The notes below the pieces were generated by a model that was not told the DNA's origin, ran no database searches, and saw only the letters and a list, made by a program, of their open reading frames with translations. A stretch of DNA of 64,000 nt. Origin: Streptomyces venezuelae. Its GTDB lineage: Bacteria > Actinomycetota > Actinomycetes > Streptomycetales > Streptomycetaceae. Below are positions 25,756 to 35,433 of this stretch, piece after piece. Position 1 is the stretch's first letter; each line of letters opens with the position of its first letter. Position numbers and translations under genes: made by a program. The stretch is from assembly GCF_008642295.1 (NCBI RefSeq), contig NZ_CP029190.1:2967001-3031000 (forward strand), given 5' to 3'.

Positions 25756-26294
25756 TGGCCGTCCTCCTCCTTCTTCTCCCCGCAGGGGGTCACGCAGGGG
25801 CCCTTGGCCCACCACTCCGGCAGCATCGCCAGGGCCTCGTCGCCGAACGGGTTCACACCCGGGCCGGCCGCCAGCGAGTGGCCGACCAGCACGTGCAGGC
25901 ACTTCACCCGGTCGGGCATGCCGCCCGCGCTCGGGAAGCCCTGCAGCACCTCGATGGCGTCCCGGCGCTCGATGTAGTCCTCGTGCGCGGCCCGGTAGGC
26001 GGCGGCCAGCTCCGGGTCCTCGGCGAGCCGGGCCTGCATCTCCTTCATCACGCCGTTGGCCTCCAGGGTGCCGATGGCGGAGGCGGCGCGCGGGCAGGTC
26101 AGGTAGTACAGGGTCGGGAAGGGGGTGCCGTCGGGGAGCCGGGGGGCCGTCTCGACCACATCGGGCTGCCCGCACGGGCAGCGGTGCGCGATGGCGCGCA
26201 GCCCGCGGGGCGGGCGGCCGAGCTGCTGTTGGAACGCCTCGATGTCGGCGTCGGTCGGCTCGGTCCGTTCGGTCTGGGGCGGGGGCGTCTGCAT
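25752..26294 (-). CDS. DUF501-family protein
   Basis: 180 residues. Conserved features are FQQQLGRPPRGLRAIAHRCP with the Cys motif HRCPCGQP, the segment GTPFPTLYYLTCPRAASAIG, and the C-terminal block GGMPDRVKCLHVLVGHSLA. The Cys and His residues suggest a metal site. Function is unknown. DUF501 genes sit between divIC and ppx in most actinobacteria, so a role linked to division or polyphosphate is possible. The start is ATG 26294 (MQTPPPQ) and the stop overlaps ppx by 4 bp. Confidence 0.88.
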   Translation of the reverse strand: MQTPPPQTERTEPTDADIEAFQQQLGRPPRGLRAIAHRCPCGQPDVVETAPRLPDGTPFPTLYYLTCPRAASAIGTLEANGVMKEMQARLAEDPELAAAYRAAHEDYIERRDAIEVLQGFPSAGGMPDRVKCLHVLVGHSLAAGPGVNPFGDEALAMLPEWWAKGPCVTPCGEKKEEDGQ

Positions 26295-26333
26295 GCCTGG
26301 AGGGATCTCTTCTTCGTGGTTGCTCGGTCTGAC

Positions 26334-26816
26334 TTAGTTGGCGTCGGGGCGGTCGGCCTTGTCGACGCCGTCCCAGACGTTGGAGTACCAGGGACGGTCG
26401 GCCGCGCCGTGTTCGGTGCGGCGCCGCTCCTCGGCCTCGGCGGTCGGATCGATCATGGTGTAGCCGATCTCCCCGGGCTGCACGAAGTGCAGGTGTCTGC
26501 GCGCCTGCTGCTTCACATAGGCCGGGTCCTGCCAGCGGGCCTTCTCGTCACGCAGCTCCTCGAGCCGCTGGCGCGCCTCGTCCGCGGCACGCTGCTGCTC
26601 CGTGATCTCCGAGCGCTGGGAGACGTACTGGCGCATCGGATAGGCGAGGGCGACGACCAGCGTACAGAGGACGAGCACCAGCAGCGCGGCCCGGCCGGTG
26701 AGCCGGCTGCGGCGCACCTGACGGCGCGACTGCGAGCGGTAGACGTGGGCTGCGGTCCGCTCACCGAGCTGCCTGAGCCTGGTCGCGGTGGAGAACCGAT
26801 CCCGGTTCCCGGCCAT
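26334..26816 (-). CDS. divIC: Septum formation initiator DivIC/FtsB family
   Basis: 160 residues. A basic cytoplasmic N-terminus (SQSRRQVRRSRLTGR) is followed by one membrane helix (AALLVLVLCTLVVALAYP, about 43-60), an extracytoplasmic coiled coil (VSQRSEITEQQRAADEARQR onward, about 64-93) and a C-terminal region with ARRHLHFVQPGEIGY, the family hallmark. It works with FtsL and FtsQ in the divisome and is important for sporulation septa. ATG 26816 has GGGAGG upstream. It is downstream of eno on the same strand, as in most actinobacteria. Confidence 0.93.
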   Translation of the reverse strand: MAGNRDRFSTATRLRQLGERTAAHVYRSQSRRQVRRSRLTGRAALLVLVLCTLVVALAYPMRQYVSQRSEITEQQRAADEARQRLEELRDEKARWQDPAYVKQQARRHLHFVQPGEIGYTMIDPTAEAEERRRTEHGAADRPWYSNVWDGVDKADRPDAN

Positions 26817-26906
26817 GTCCCGCCTCCCCTGTGTACGCAGTACGTCCCCGCACACGGTACGGGACCGGGTGCGGGGACGTACGGAGGCCAGCCCCGAGGC
26901 GGGTGA

Positions 26907-28256
<1,350 letters not shown>

Positions 28257-28354
28257 CTAGAGCCTAACCGGCTCCGGGCAGTGGGCCGGCCGACCGCCCG
28301 GGTCCTGGGACGAAAAAGGGCCCGAATACCCGTCTTACAGGACATAGGACCCTT

Positions 28355-28384
28355 GGAATCCGCCGGAATCCGCTGGAATCCGCC
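28355..28384. repeat. Three 10-bp direct repeats
   Basis: GGAATCCGC(C/T) is repeated three times without spacers, directly upstream of the terminator hairpin at 28391. No known role. Confidence 0.85.
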
Positions 28385-28390
28385 GGACAT

Positions 28391-28429
28391 ACGACCGCCC
28401 GGCACGTCGGGGACGTGCCGGGCGGTCGT
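28391..28429 (-). terminator. Terminator of the LysM-Rpf gene
   Basis: A perfect 18-bp stem (ACGACCGCCCGGCACGTC at 28391-28408 and its complement at 28412-28429) with a 3-nt loop, 37 bp after the stop of the Rpf gene on the same strand and before eno. Confidence 0.88.
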
Positions 28430-28465
28430 GCTGTACCGGGGATGTACCGGGGGTTCAGCCGGGTG

Positions 28466-29400
<935 letters not shown>

Positions 29401-29462
29401 CTCCGTCCGCCGGCAGGATTCGGCGATGCGGTCGAAGGGGCCCGCGGTGGCGAGCGATTCAG

Positions 29463-29492
29463 AAGGTAGACAGGTCTGCCCCGGATGTTCAA
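29463..29492 (-). promoter_or_regulatory. Promoter of the riboswitch-rpfA transcript
   Basis: TTGAAC (29492-29487) and TACCTT (29468-29463) on the minus strand are 18 bp apart. Transcription would start near 29456, giving a leader of about 245 nt that holds the whole riboswitch. Confidence 0.65.
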
Positions 29493-29666
29493 CGAGCGTT
29501 TCGCACGCAAAACCGCCCCTACTTGCGCTCCCGGAAAGGGTGTTTGCGCAGGTGAGGGGCGGATTTACCAAAGGTCACAGGCAGGACACGCCAGTTGACC
29601 GGAAGAGACGCATGTCTCACTTGCTCGAAACGGACATTGAGCCCTTTCCGGTCGACCGAACTGGCC

Positions 29667-30809
29667 CTATTTCTCGCTTAGATCCAGATTCTGACCCGGC
29701 TTGATGAGATCCGCGTCGCCCCCGATGACCTGCTCATTGGCCTCGTAGAGGGCGTTCCAGCCGCCCTTGAGCCCCTTGGCGTCCGCGATGGCCGTCAGGC
29801 TGTCGCCGGGCTTCACGGTGTATGTCGGGTCCGTTTTTTCCGACTTCGCGTTGGATGTAGTGGTTCCTTCAACGGCGGGCGCACCGCGGTGCCGTCCGGT
29901 TCCGGTGTCCGTACCGGCCGTCGGGGCGCCGCCCGGACCGGTGGCGGGGGCGGACTGGGTGCCGGGCGCCGACGGGTCGGTGGTGGCACCGGGGGCCGTC
30001 GGGGCCGTGGGGTCCGCGGTCGGGCCGCCCGGCGTGGCCGGGGTGGTCGGCGTACCGGGCGCGAGCGGCGGGGCGGTGGGGTCCGTCGGGCCGGTCGGGG
30101 TGCCGGGAATCGTGGGGGTGCCCGGAGTGCCCGGAGTGCCCGGGGTGGTGGGCGCGGTCGGGGTGGTGCCCGGCGCCGGGGTCTCGCCGGCCGGCGCGGT
30201 CGGCGTACCGGGCGCGGTGGGCACGACCGGGCCGACGGGTGCGACCGGCTCGGTGGGCGGCAGTGGGGCGGGCATGGCCGGCACGCCGGGGGTGAACACC
30301 CCGCCCGGCACGGCCGTCGGGCCGAAGGCGCCGGAGCCGCCGGAGGAGTCCAGGTTGTCGTCCGGGCGGACCGGGGCGAGCGGCTGGGCCGGCTGGGGGC
30401 CCGGCTGGCCCGGGTCCACGGCGGCGGCCGGCCCGTTGCGGGTCAGTCCGGCCGACTCCGCGCACTGGGCCCAGGCTTCGGGCCCGTCGGTCGCCAGCAC
30501 CCGTTCGGCGATGGCGATCTGCTGGGAGCGGCTGGCCAGGTCGGCGCGCGGGGCGTAGTCGAGCCCGCCGGCCGCCTTCCACTGCTCCTGGGTGAACTGG
30601 AGCCCGCCGTACGCTCCGCTGCCGTAGTCGGCGCTCCAGGTGCCGCCGCTCTCGCACTCGGCGACCCTGTCCCATGTGGCGGTGTCCGCCGCACTCGCGC
30701 TGGTGGCGGCGAGCAGCGGCAGGGCCAGGGCGGAGCCGGTGACTCCGGCCGTGACGACTATCGCGGGGGCCTGACGGGGCCGACGATGGCGGCCGTTCCC
30801 GGAACGCAT
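29667..30809 (-). CDS. rpfC: Second resuscitation-promoting factor with long Pro/Gly/Thr linker and LysM
   Basis: 380 residues, secreted. The signal peptide ends near residue 40 (AATSASA). The Rpf domain follows, with WDRVAECESGGTW (catalytic Glu E53), AYGGLQFTQEQWKAAGGL and AERVLATDGPEAW. Residues about 140-320 form a low-complexity linker rich in Pro, Gly, Thr and Ala with PGTPGTPGTP-type steps. The C-terminal LysM reads TYTVKPGDSLTAIADAKGLK. It is a paralogue of the downstream Rpf gene. ATG 30809 has only a modest ribosome site (AAAGG). No ydaO elements are visible in its upstream region, so only one of the two Rpf genes appears to be riboswitch-controlled. The symbol is by synteny. Confidence 0.85.
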   Translation of the reverse strand: MRSGNGRHRRPRQAPAIVVTAGVTGSALALPLLAATSASAADTATWDRVAECESGGTWSADYGSGAYGGLQFTQEQWKAAGGLDYAPRADLASRSQQIAIAERVLATDGPEAWAQCAESAGLTRNGPAAAVDPGQPGPQPAQPLAPVRPDDNLDSSGGSGAFGPTAVPGGVFTPGVPAMPAPLPPTEPVAPVGPVVPTAPGTPTAPAGETPAPGTTPTAPTTPGTPGTPGTPTIPGTPTGPTDPTAPPLAPGTPTTPATPGGPTADPTAPTAPGATTDPSAPGTQSAPATGPGGAPTAGTDTGTGRHRGAPAVEGTTTSNAKSEKTDPTYTVKPGDSLTAIADAKGLKGGWNALYEANEQVIGGDADLIKPGQNLDLSEK

Positions 30810-30944
30810 GAGGGTGGACCTTTCGCGTGACAGCGGGGAGGTCACGGAACCTAGCGCCCCTCGAACGCTTGTCACAAGTCGATGCAGCGCAGATCACGCG
30901 AAGGTCACAGTCGGCCCCGGGGGTGCTGAACGGCGGTCAGTTAA

Positions 30945-32246
30945 TTAGCGGGGTGTGAACCGAACCGGAAGGGTGCGCAGTCCACGCATGATCAGCCCGC
31001 CGCGCCAGCGCAGCGCCTCCGGCTCCACGGCGAGCTCCAGATCCGGAATCCGCGTCAGCAAAGTTGCCAGGGCTGTCTGGCCCTCCAGCCGGGCCAGCGG
31101 GGCACCCAGGCAGTAATGGATTCCGTGCCCGTATCCAAGGTGCTGATTGTCACTGCGGGAGAGGTCCAGGACGTCCGGGTCGGCGAACCGGGCGGGGTCG
31201 CGGTCGGCGGCGGCGAGGACGACGAGGACCGGATCGCCGGCCGCGATGTCCTGTCCGCCGAGCGTCAGCGGGCGGGTGGCGAACCGCCAGGTGGCCAGCT
31301 CGACCGGGCCGTCATAGCGGAGCAGTTCCTCGACCCCGGTGGCGAGCAGTCCGGTCTCCCCGGCGGCGAGGGAGGCCTGGAGGCGGCTGCGCTGGTCCGG
31401 GTTGGCGAAGAGGGAGTGGACTCCGTTGCCGATCAGGTTCACGGTGGTTTCGAAGCCGGCGAAGAGCAGGATGAAGGCCATGGCGGCGGCCTCGTTCTCG
31501 GTCAGGTGCTCGCCGTGGTCACTTGCCCGGATCAGACCCGAAATCAGGTCATCACCCAGATCATCCCTTTTGCGGTGGATCAGCTCGACCAGGTAGGTAC
31601 GCATCTGCTTCACGGACCGGGCCACGCCGCCGCGCGGCCCCCCGCCGTGGCGGATCATCATCCCGGCCCAGTCGCGGAAGTCGTCCTGGTCCTCCCGCGG
31701 TACGCCGAGCATCTCGCAGATGGCGTAGATGGGGAGCGGGAACGCGAACTCGTGGATGAGGTCCGCCTCCCCCCGGCCGGCGAAGTTGTCGATCAGGTGG
31801 TCGGTGAGCTCCTGGACCCGCGGGGTGAACTCGGCGACCCGGCGCGGGGTGAAGGCCTTCGACACCAGCCGCCGCAGCCGGGTGTGGTCCGGCGGGTCGA
31901 TGTTCAGCAGATGGGTCATCAATTCCGCCTTGCGCTCCCCCGGAATCCCGGTCTTGCCCTTGGCGTGCGCGGGCTCGGCATGGTGCGCCGGATTCTTGCT
32001 CAGCCGCTGGTCGGCGAGGGCCTGGCGGGCGTCGGCGTACCGGGTCACCAGCCAGGCCTCGACCCCGCTGGGCAGCTTGGTGCGGTGCACCGGGGCGTGC
32101 TCGCGCAGCCAGGCGTACGCCGGGTAGGGGTCGGTCGCGAACTCCCAGTCGAAGAGAGTGGGGGCCTCCGGGACGTCCGGGGCGTCAGGGGCGCCTGCGG
32201 CGTCAGGGGCGGCGGCTGCTGCGGCGGTGGCGGGGTCCTCGTGCAC
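30945..32246 (-). CDS. Cytochrome P450
   Basis: 433 residues, a soluble bacterial class I P450. The I-helix oxygen-activation motif is LLFAGFETTVNLIG (about 263), the K-helix ExxR is EELLRYDGPVE (about 307) and the heme-thiolate loop is LGYGHGIHYCLGAPLARLEG with Cys near 378; the usual Phe at the start of the loop is Tyr. Substrate unknown. It needs a ferredoxin and reductase, neither of which is adjacent. The N-terminus is Ala/Pro-rich. GTG 32246 (VHEDPATAAAA) is chosen; a Shine-Dalgarno site is weak. It is divergent from a flavohemoprotein gene with a 115-bp gap. Confidence 0.93.
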   Translation of the reverse strand: MHEDPATAAAAAAPDAAGAPDAPDVPEAPTLFDWEFATDPYPAYAWLREHAPVHRTKLPSGVEAWLVTRYADARQALADQRLSKNPAHHAEPAHAKGKTGIPGERKAELMTHLLNIDPPDHTRLRRLVSKAFTPRRVAEFTPRVQELTDHLIDNFAGRGEADLIHEFAFPLPIYAICEMLGVPREDQDDFRDWAGMMIRHGGGPRGGVARSVKQMRTYLVELIHRKRDDLGDDLISGLIRASDHGEHLTENEAAAMAFILLFAGFETTVNLIGNGVHSLFANPDQRSRLQASLAAGETGLLATGVEELLRYDGPVELATWRFATRPLTLGGQDIAAGDPVLVVLAAADRDPARFADPDVLDLSRSDNQHLGYGHGIHYCLGAPLARLEGQTALATLLTRIPDLELAVEPEALRWRGGLIMRGLRTLPVRFTPR

Positions 32247-32323
32247 CGTCCGACGGTATCCCGCCGCCGGGCCGCCACCCCTTATGGGTGGTTCGCCGCG
32301 GCTGTCCGCAGATCGGACAGAGC

Positions 32324-32354
32324 TTGACCTCGCCTTCCCCGGTGTTCCTACTTT
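32324..32354 (+). promoter_or_regulatory. Leaderless promoter of the flavohemoprotein gene
   Basis: TTGACC (32324-32329) and TACTTT (32349-32354) are 19 bp apart, and the GTG start is 7 nt after the -10 box. No Shine-Dalgarno site is present, so transcription should begin at or next to the start codon. Confidence 0.6.
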
Positions 32355-32361
32355 CGGTTCT

Positions 32362-33570
32362 GTGGATGTGAGGATCTTGAAAAGCAGTTTTGCGGTGGTG
32401 GAGCGACGGGCCGAACACGCGGTCAAGTTCTTCTACTCCCACCTGTTCTGGCACAACCCGGAAGTACGCCGTCTGTTCCCCTCCTCCCCCGAGGACATGG
32501 AGCGGCAGCGGGACCGGCTGTTCGCCGCGCTCACCCATGTGGTCGCCCACCTGGAGGACGCGACCCTCGTCCCCTATCTACGGGACCTGGGCCGCGACCA
32601 CCGCAAGTTCCTCACCGGCCCCGAGCACTACGCCGCCGTCGGCTCCAGCCTGCTGGCCGCGCTCGCCGAGACCTCCGGCGAGGCCTGGACCCCGGAGGTG
32701 GAGAAGGCCTGGGCCGAGGCGTACCAGGTGATCGCCGACGCGATGACGGCCGGCGCCGCCGAGAGCGAGGACCCCCCGTGGTGGGACGCGGAGATCGTGC
32801 GCCACCTCCGGTACGGGGAGGACATCGGGGTGCTGACGCTCCGGCCGCACCAGCCGCTGCCCCACCGGGCCGGCCAGTACGTCAGCGTGAGCAGCGACCG
32901 GGTGCCGGCCACCTGGCGCACCTACTCCATCGGCAATGCGCCCCGCCCCGACCACACCCTCGACCTGCACGTCAGCCGGATCGAACGGGGCCGGCTCAGC
33001 ACCGCCCTGGTCCGCGAGGTGCAGCCCGGCGAGCTGCTGCGGCTGGGTGCCCCCGGCGGGCAGATGACCCTGCGCCGGGACGGCCGTCCGGTCAGCCTGA
33101 TCGCCGCCGGTACCGGCTGGGCGCCGGTGCTGGCCCTGCTGGAGGAGCTGGTCGCGGACCCTCCCGATCAGGACGTGCGGCTGTTCGTGACCGCCCGCGA
33201 GCAGGCGTACCTGTACGACCGCCCGCTGATCGACGCGTACGCGGAGGCCTGCCGCTGGCTGAGCGTCACCTATCTCACCCCGGCCCCGGGCAGGCACCGC
33301 ACCCAGGCCACCGAACGGCTGGCCACCGCGCTGTGCAACCGCGGCCTGTGGCCCGACCAGGACGTGTACCTGAGCGGCCCGGCGGCCTTCATCGAGGAGA
33401 CCGCCGCCCTCCTGGAGGCGCTGGGCGCCCGCCCCGACCGGCTCTTCCACGATGCGCTCCCGGCCGCCGTCCCCGCGCACGCCCGGCCGCTGGGCTTCGG
33501 CGAGTGGTTCCTGAACCGCCCGTCGCCCCACTGGCACAACCCGTCGGCCCGCGACCCGTACGGCCGCTGA
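32362..33570 (+). CDS. Flavohemoprotein-like globin-reductase (NO dioxygenase type)
   Basis: 402 residues. Residues 1-135 form a globin domain with the B-helix aromatic cluster FFYSHLF (23-29) and proximal His H80 in DLGRDHRKFL. Residues about 150-250 are an FAD-binding barrel with RAGQYVSV and RTYSIGN, and about 250-380 an NAD(P)H-binding domain with AAGTGWAPVLALLEEL and YLSGPAAFIEE. This is the Hmp architecture, which turns nitric oxide into nitrate with O2 and NAD(P)H. The C-terminus has an extra tail (GFGEWFLNRPSPHWHNP) beyond standard Hmp. The start is GTG 32362 with a leaderless promoter; GTG 32368 is possible. It is divergent from the P450 and 23 bp from the convergent mazG. Confidence 0.88.
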   Translation: MDVRILKSSFAVVERRAEHAVKFFYSHLFWHNPEVRRLFPSSPEDMERQRDRLFAALTHVVAHLEDATLVPYLRDLGRDHRKFLTGPEHYAAVGSSLLAALAETSGEAWTPEVEKAWAEAYQVIADAMTAGAAESEDPPWWDAEIVRHLRYGEDIGVLTLRPHQPLPHRAGQYVSVSSDRVPATWRTYSIGNAPRPDHTLDLHVSRIERGRLSTALVREVQPGELLRLGAPGGQMTLRRDGRPVSLIAAGTGWAPVLALLEELVADPPDQDVRLFVTAREQAYLYDRPLIDAYAEACRWLSVTYLTPAPGRHRTQATERLATALCNRGLWPDQDVYLSGPAAFIEETAALLEALGARPDRLFHDALPAAVPAHARPLGFGEWFLNRPSPHWHNPSARDPYGR

Positions 33571-33593
33571 GCCACCGCCCCGCGCCCCTCCTT

Positions 33594-34601
33594 TTACTCT
33601 TCGAGGCCTTCGGCGGCCCGGATCGCGTCCCGGTAGGTGCGGGCCGCCGCGCGCAGCGCGGTCTCCGGGTCCACCCCCGCCGCCTCGGCACGCGCCGCGA
33701 GGGCCAGCAGCTCGTACCCGATCCCCTCGCCCTCCGGCAGGGCCACCGGCACACCGCCCGCCCGGACCCGGCCGGCCAGCTTGGCCGCCAGCGCCAGACC
33801 GGGCTGCCCCAGCGGGATCCCGTCGGTCACCGAGGCGCGCTGCTTCTCGGCCGCCTTGGTGCGCAGCCAGTGCGCCTTCACGTCCTCCGGGGTTTCGGCC
33901 TCGGCGTCGCCGAAGACGTGCGGATGCCGGTGGACGAGCTTCTCCACGATCGTCCCGGCCACGTCGTCCACCGAGAACGGCTCCTCGGGGTCCTCCTCGG
34001 CGATGCGCGCATGGAAGACCACCTGGAGGAGTACGTCGCCGAGCTCCTCGCGCAGCTCGTCCCGGTCGCCGTCCTCGATCGCCTCGACGAGCTCGTACGC
34101 CTCCTCGATCCCGTACTTCGTCAGGCCCTGGTGGGTCTGGCGGGAGGACCAGGGGCATTCCCGGCGGATCCGGTCCATCACCTGGACCAGGTCGAGCAGC
34201 CGGGCGCCGGGCAGGTCGTAGGAGCCGGGCAGCAGCTCCAGGTCGGGCATGCTGTGCCGGCCGGAGCCGGCCAGCCGGGCCAGGCCGTCGGTGAGCCGCC
34301 GGTCGCCCTCGCCCGAGGGGAGCACCACCACGGTCCGGCCGCCGGCGCACTCCTCGACCAGCGCGTGCGCGTCCGGGCTCTCCCGTACGACCTCGATCCC
34401 GGCCTCCCGCAGATAGGGCAGCTGCGGGTGGTCCGGGTCGGCGCACAGCACCAGGTCGGCGGCGTGCAGGGTCTGCCAGGCGGACCAGGACAGCACCCCG
34501 GGGGCGACCCGGTGGCTGGTGGTCAGCAGGACGATGCGGCCGGTGGGCTCGGCGGTCGGGTGCTCGGAGGGCGGCTGCTCGGCGGTCGGGTGCTCAGTCA
34601 C
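33594..34601 (-). CDS. mazG: MazG-type nucleoside triphosphate pyrophosphohydrolase
   Basis: 335 residues. The MazG domain (about 125-330) shows LVQVMDRIRRECPWSSRQTH, the metal-binding EExxE of GIEEAYELVEAIEDGD and the second acidic motif EELGDVLLQVVFHA. It hydrolyses NTPs to NMP and PPi and so cleans the nucleotide pool. The first 115 residues (RIVLLTTSHRVAPGVLSWSA, DLVLCADPDHPQLPYL) resemble a degenerate tetrapyrrole-methylase-like domain, as in YabN-type MazG proteins. GTG 34601 has GGAGG about 11 nt upstream. It is followed upstream by the SurA-like lipoprotein on the same strand, 25 bp away. Confidence 0.9.
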   Translation of the reverse strand: MTEHPTAEQPPSEHPTAEPTGRIVLLTTSHRVAPGVLSWSAWQTLHAADLVLCADPDHPQLPYLREAGIEVVRESPDAHALVEECAGGRTVVVLPSGEGDRRLTDGLARLAGSGRHSMPDLELLPGSYDLPGARLLDLVQVMDRIRRECPWSSRQTHQGLTKYGIEEAYELVEAIEDGDRDELREELGDVLLQVVFHARIAEEDPEEPFSVDDVAGTIVEKLVHRHPHVFGDAEAETPEDVKAHWLRTKAAEKQRASVTDGIPLGQPGLALAAKLAGRVRAGGVPVALPEGEGIGYELLALAARAEAAGVDPETALRAAARTYRDAIRAAEGLEE

Positions 34602-34626
34602 CCTTCGAACCTACCTCCGCCGGCGG

Positions 34627-35253
34627 TCAGGCCCCGGCCGGGGGCTGCTCGGGCCTGGTCTTCTGGCTGATCCACGAGGTCTGCTGGTCGCCGACGGTGA
34701 TCTGCCGGGTGTCCCAGGCGCCGTAGCGCGGGTTCACCTCGATGTGCAGCTGCTCGGCGGCCTTGGCCAGCGGCTCCAGCACCTTGTCCTCGCCGTAGCG
34801 GTCGCTGAGCTTGGTGAAGAGCAGCTGGAAGCGGATCTCGTCCTCGACCTGGCCGGGCGCGAGCGGCACCCGCTGCGCCAGCATGATCTCGTCCATCTTC
34901 TGCCGGCTGCCGCCGGTCTGGGCCAGCTGGCCCTTCTGCACTTCCTCGATCTCCTTGACGGAGACCGTGATCCCGGCCGTCGCGGCGGCCTTCTCCAGCA
35001 CCCTCAGCTGGATCATCTTGCTGAGCTTGACCCGTTCCAGCTGGGTCGAGCCGGCCATCAGCTGGGCGGCGTTGCCCGAACGCTGCTGGGCGTCCCGGAC
35101 GTCCTTCACCTGGGCCTGGAGCGCGGAGGTGGTGATGCGTTCACCGCCGACGACAGCCGCGGTGCCGGGTCGGGCTTCGCCCGAGCACGCGGAGAGCAGC
35201 GGGGCCGCGAGGAGCAGGGCGGCGGAGACGGAGAGCGCAGTGCGACGGTGCAA
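34627..35253 (-). CDS. SurA-N-like lipoprotein (putative foldase/chaperone)
   Basis: 208 residues. The lipoprotein signal peptide (RRTALSVSAALLLAAPLLSAC) has the lipobox LSAC, so the protein is anchored outside the membrane. The rest (VVGGERITTSALQAQVKDVR, then SKMIQLRVLEKAAATAGITV) has the SurA/PpiD N-terminal chaperone pattern without an attached parvulin domain. It probably helps fold secreted proteins. The start is TTG 35253, chosen because GGAGGCTCCT lies just upstream and the signal peptide begins here; upstream in-frame codons lack codon bias. It precedes mazG and is divergent from the YfhO-type gene. Confidence 0.8.
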   Translation of the reverse strand: MHRRTALSVSAALLLAAPLLSACSGEARPGTAAVVGGERITTSALQAQVKDVRDAQQRSGNAAQLMAGSTQLERVKLSKMIQLRVLEKAAATAGITVSVKEIEEVQKGQLAQTGGSRQKMDEIMLAQRVPLAPGQVEDEIRFQLLFTKLSDRYGEDKVLEPLAKAAEQLHIEVNPRYGAWDTRQITVGDQQTSWISQKTRPEQPPAGA

Positions 35254-35433
35254 AGGAGCCTCCAGGGCCGGGCGGAGATTGTGCAGCGGTGCACAAGGGC
35301 CTTGCGGTGATCGATGGTATGAGCTCAGGTTGATCGGAGCCACTGGTTCGACCAACGATTCCCGGGCTGTTGGGGTGCGTGTTCACCCGGTGGCCATCCT
35401 TCTGTCGTCCACCCCTGCCAAGGTTCCCCCACC

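Noticed and set aside
30798..30944. A second ydaO riboswitch upstream of the other Rpf gene
   Set aside because: The GGGGGAACC and CCCGACAGCT elements are absent there and the gap to the P450 gene is too short.
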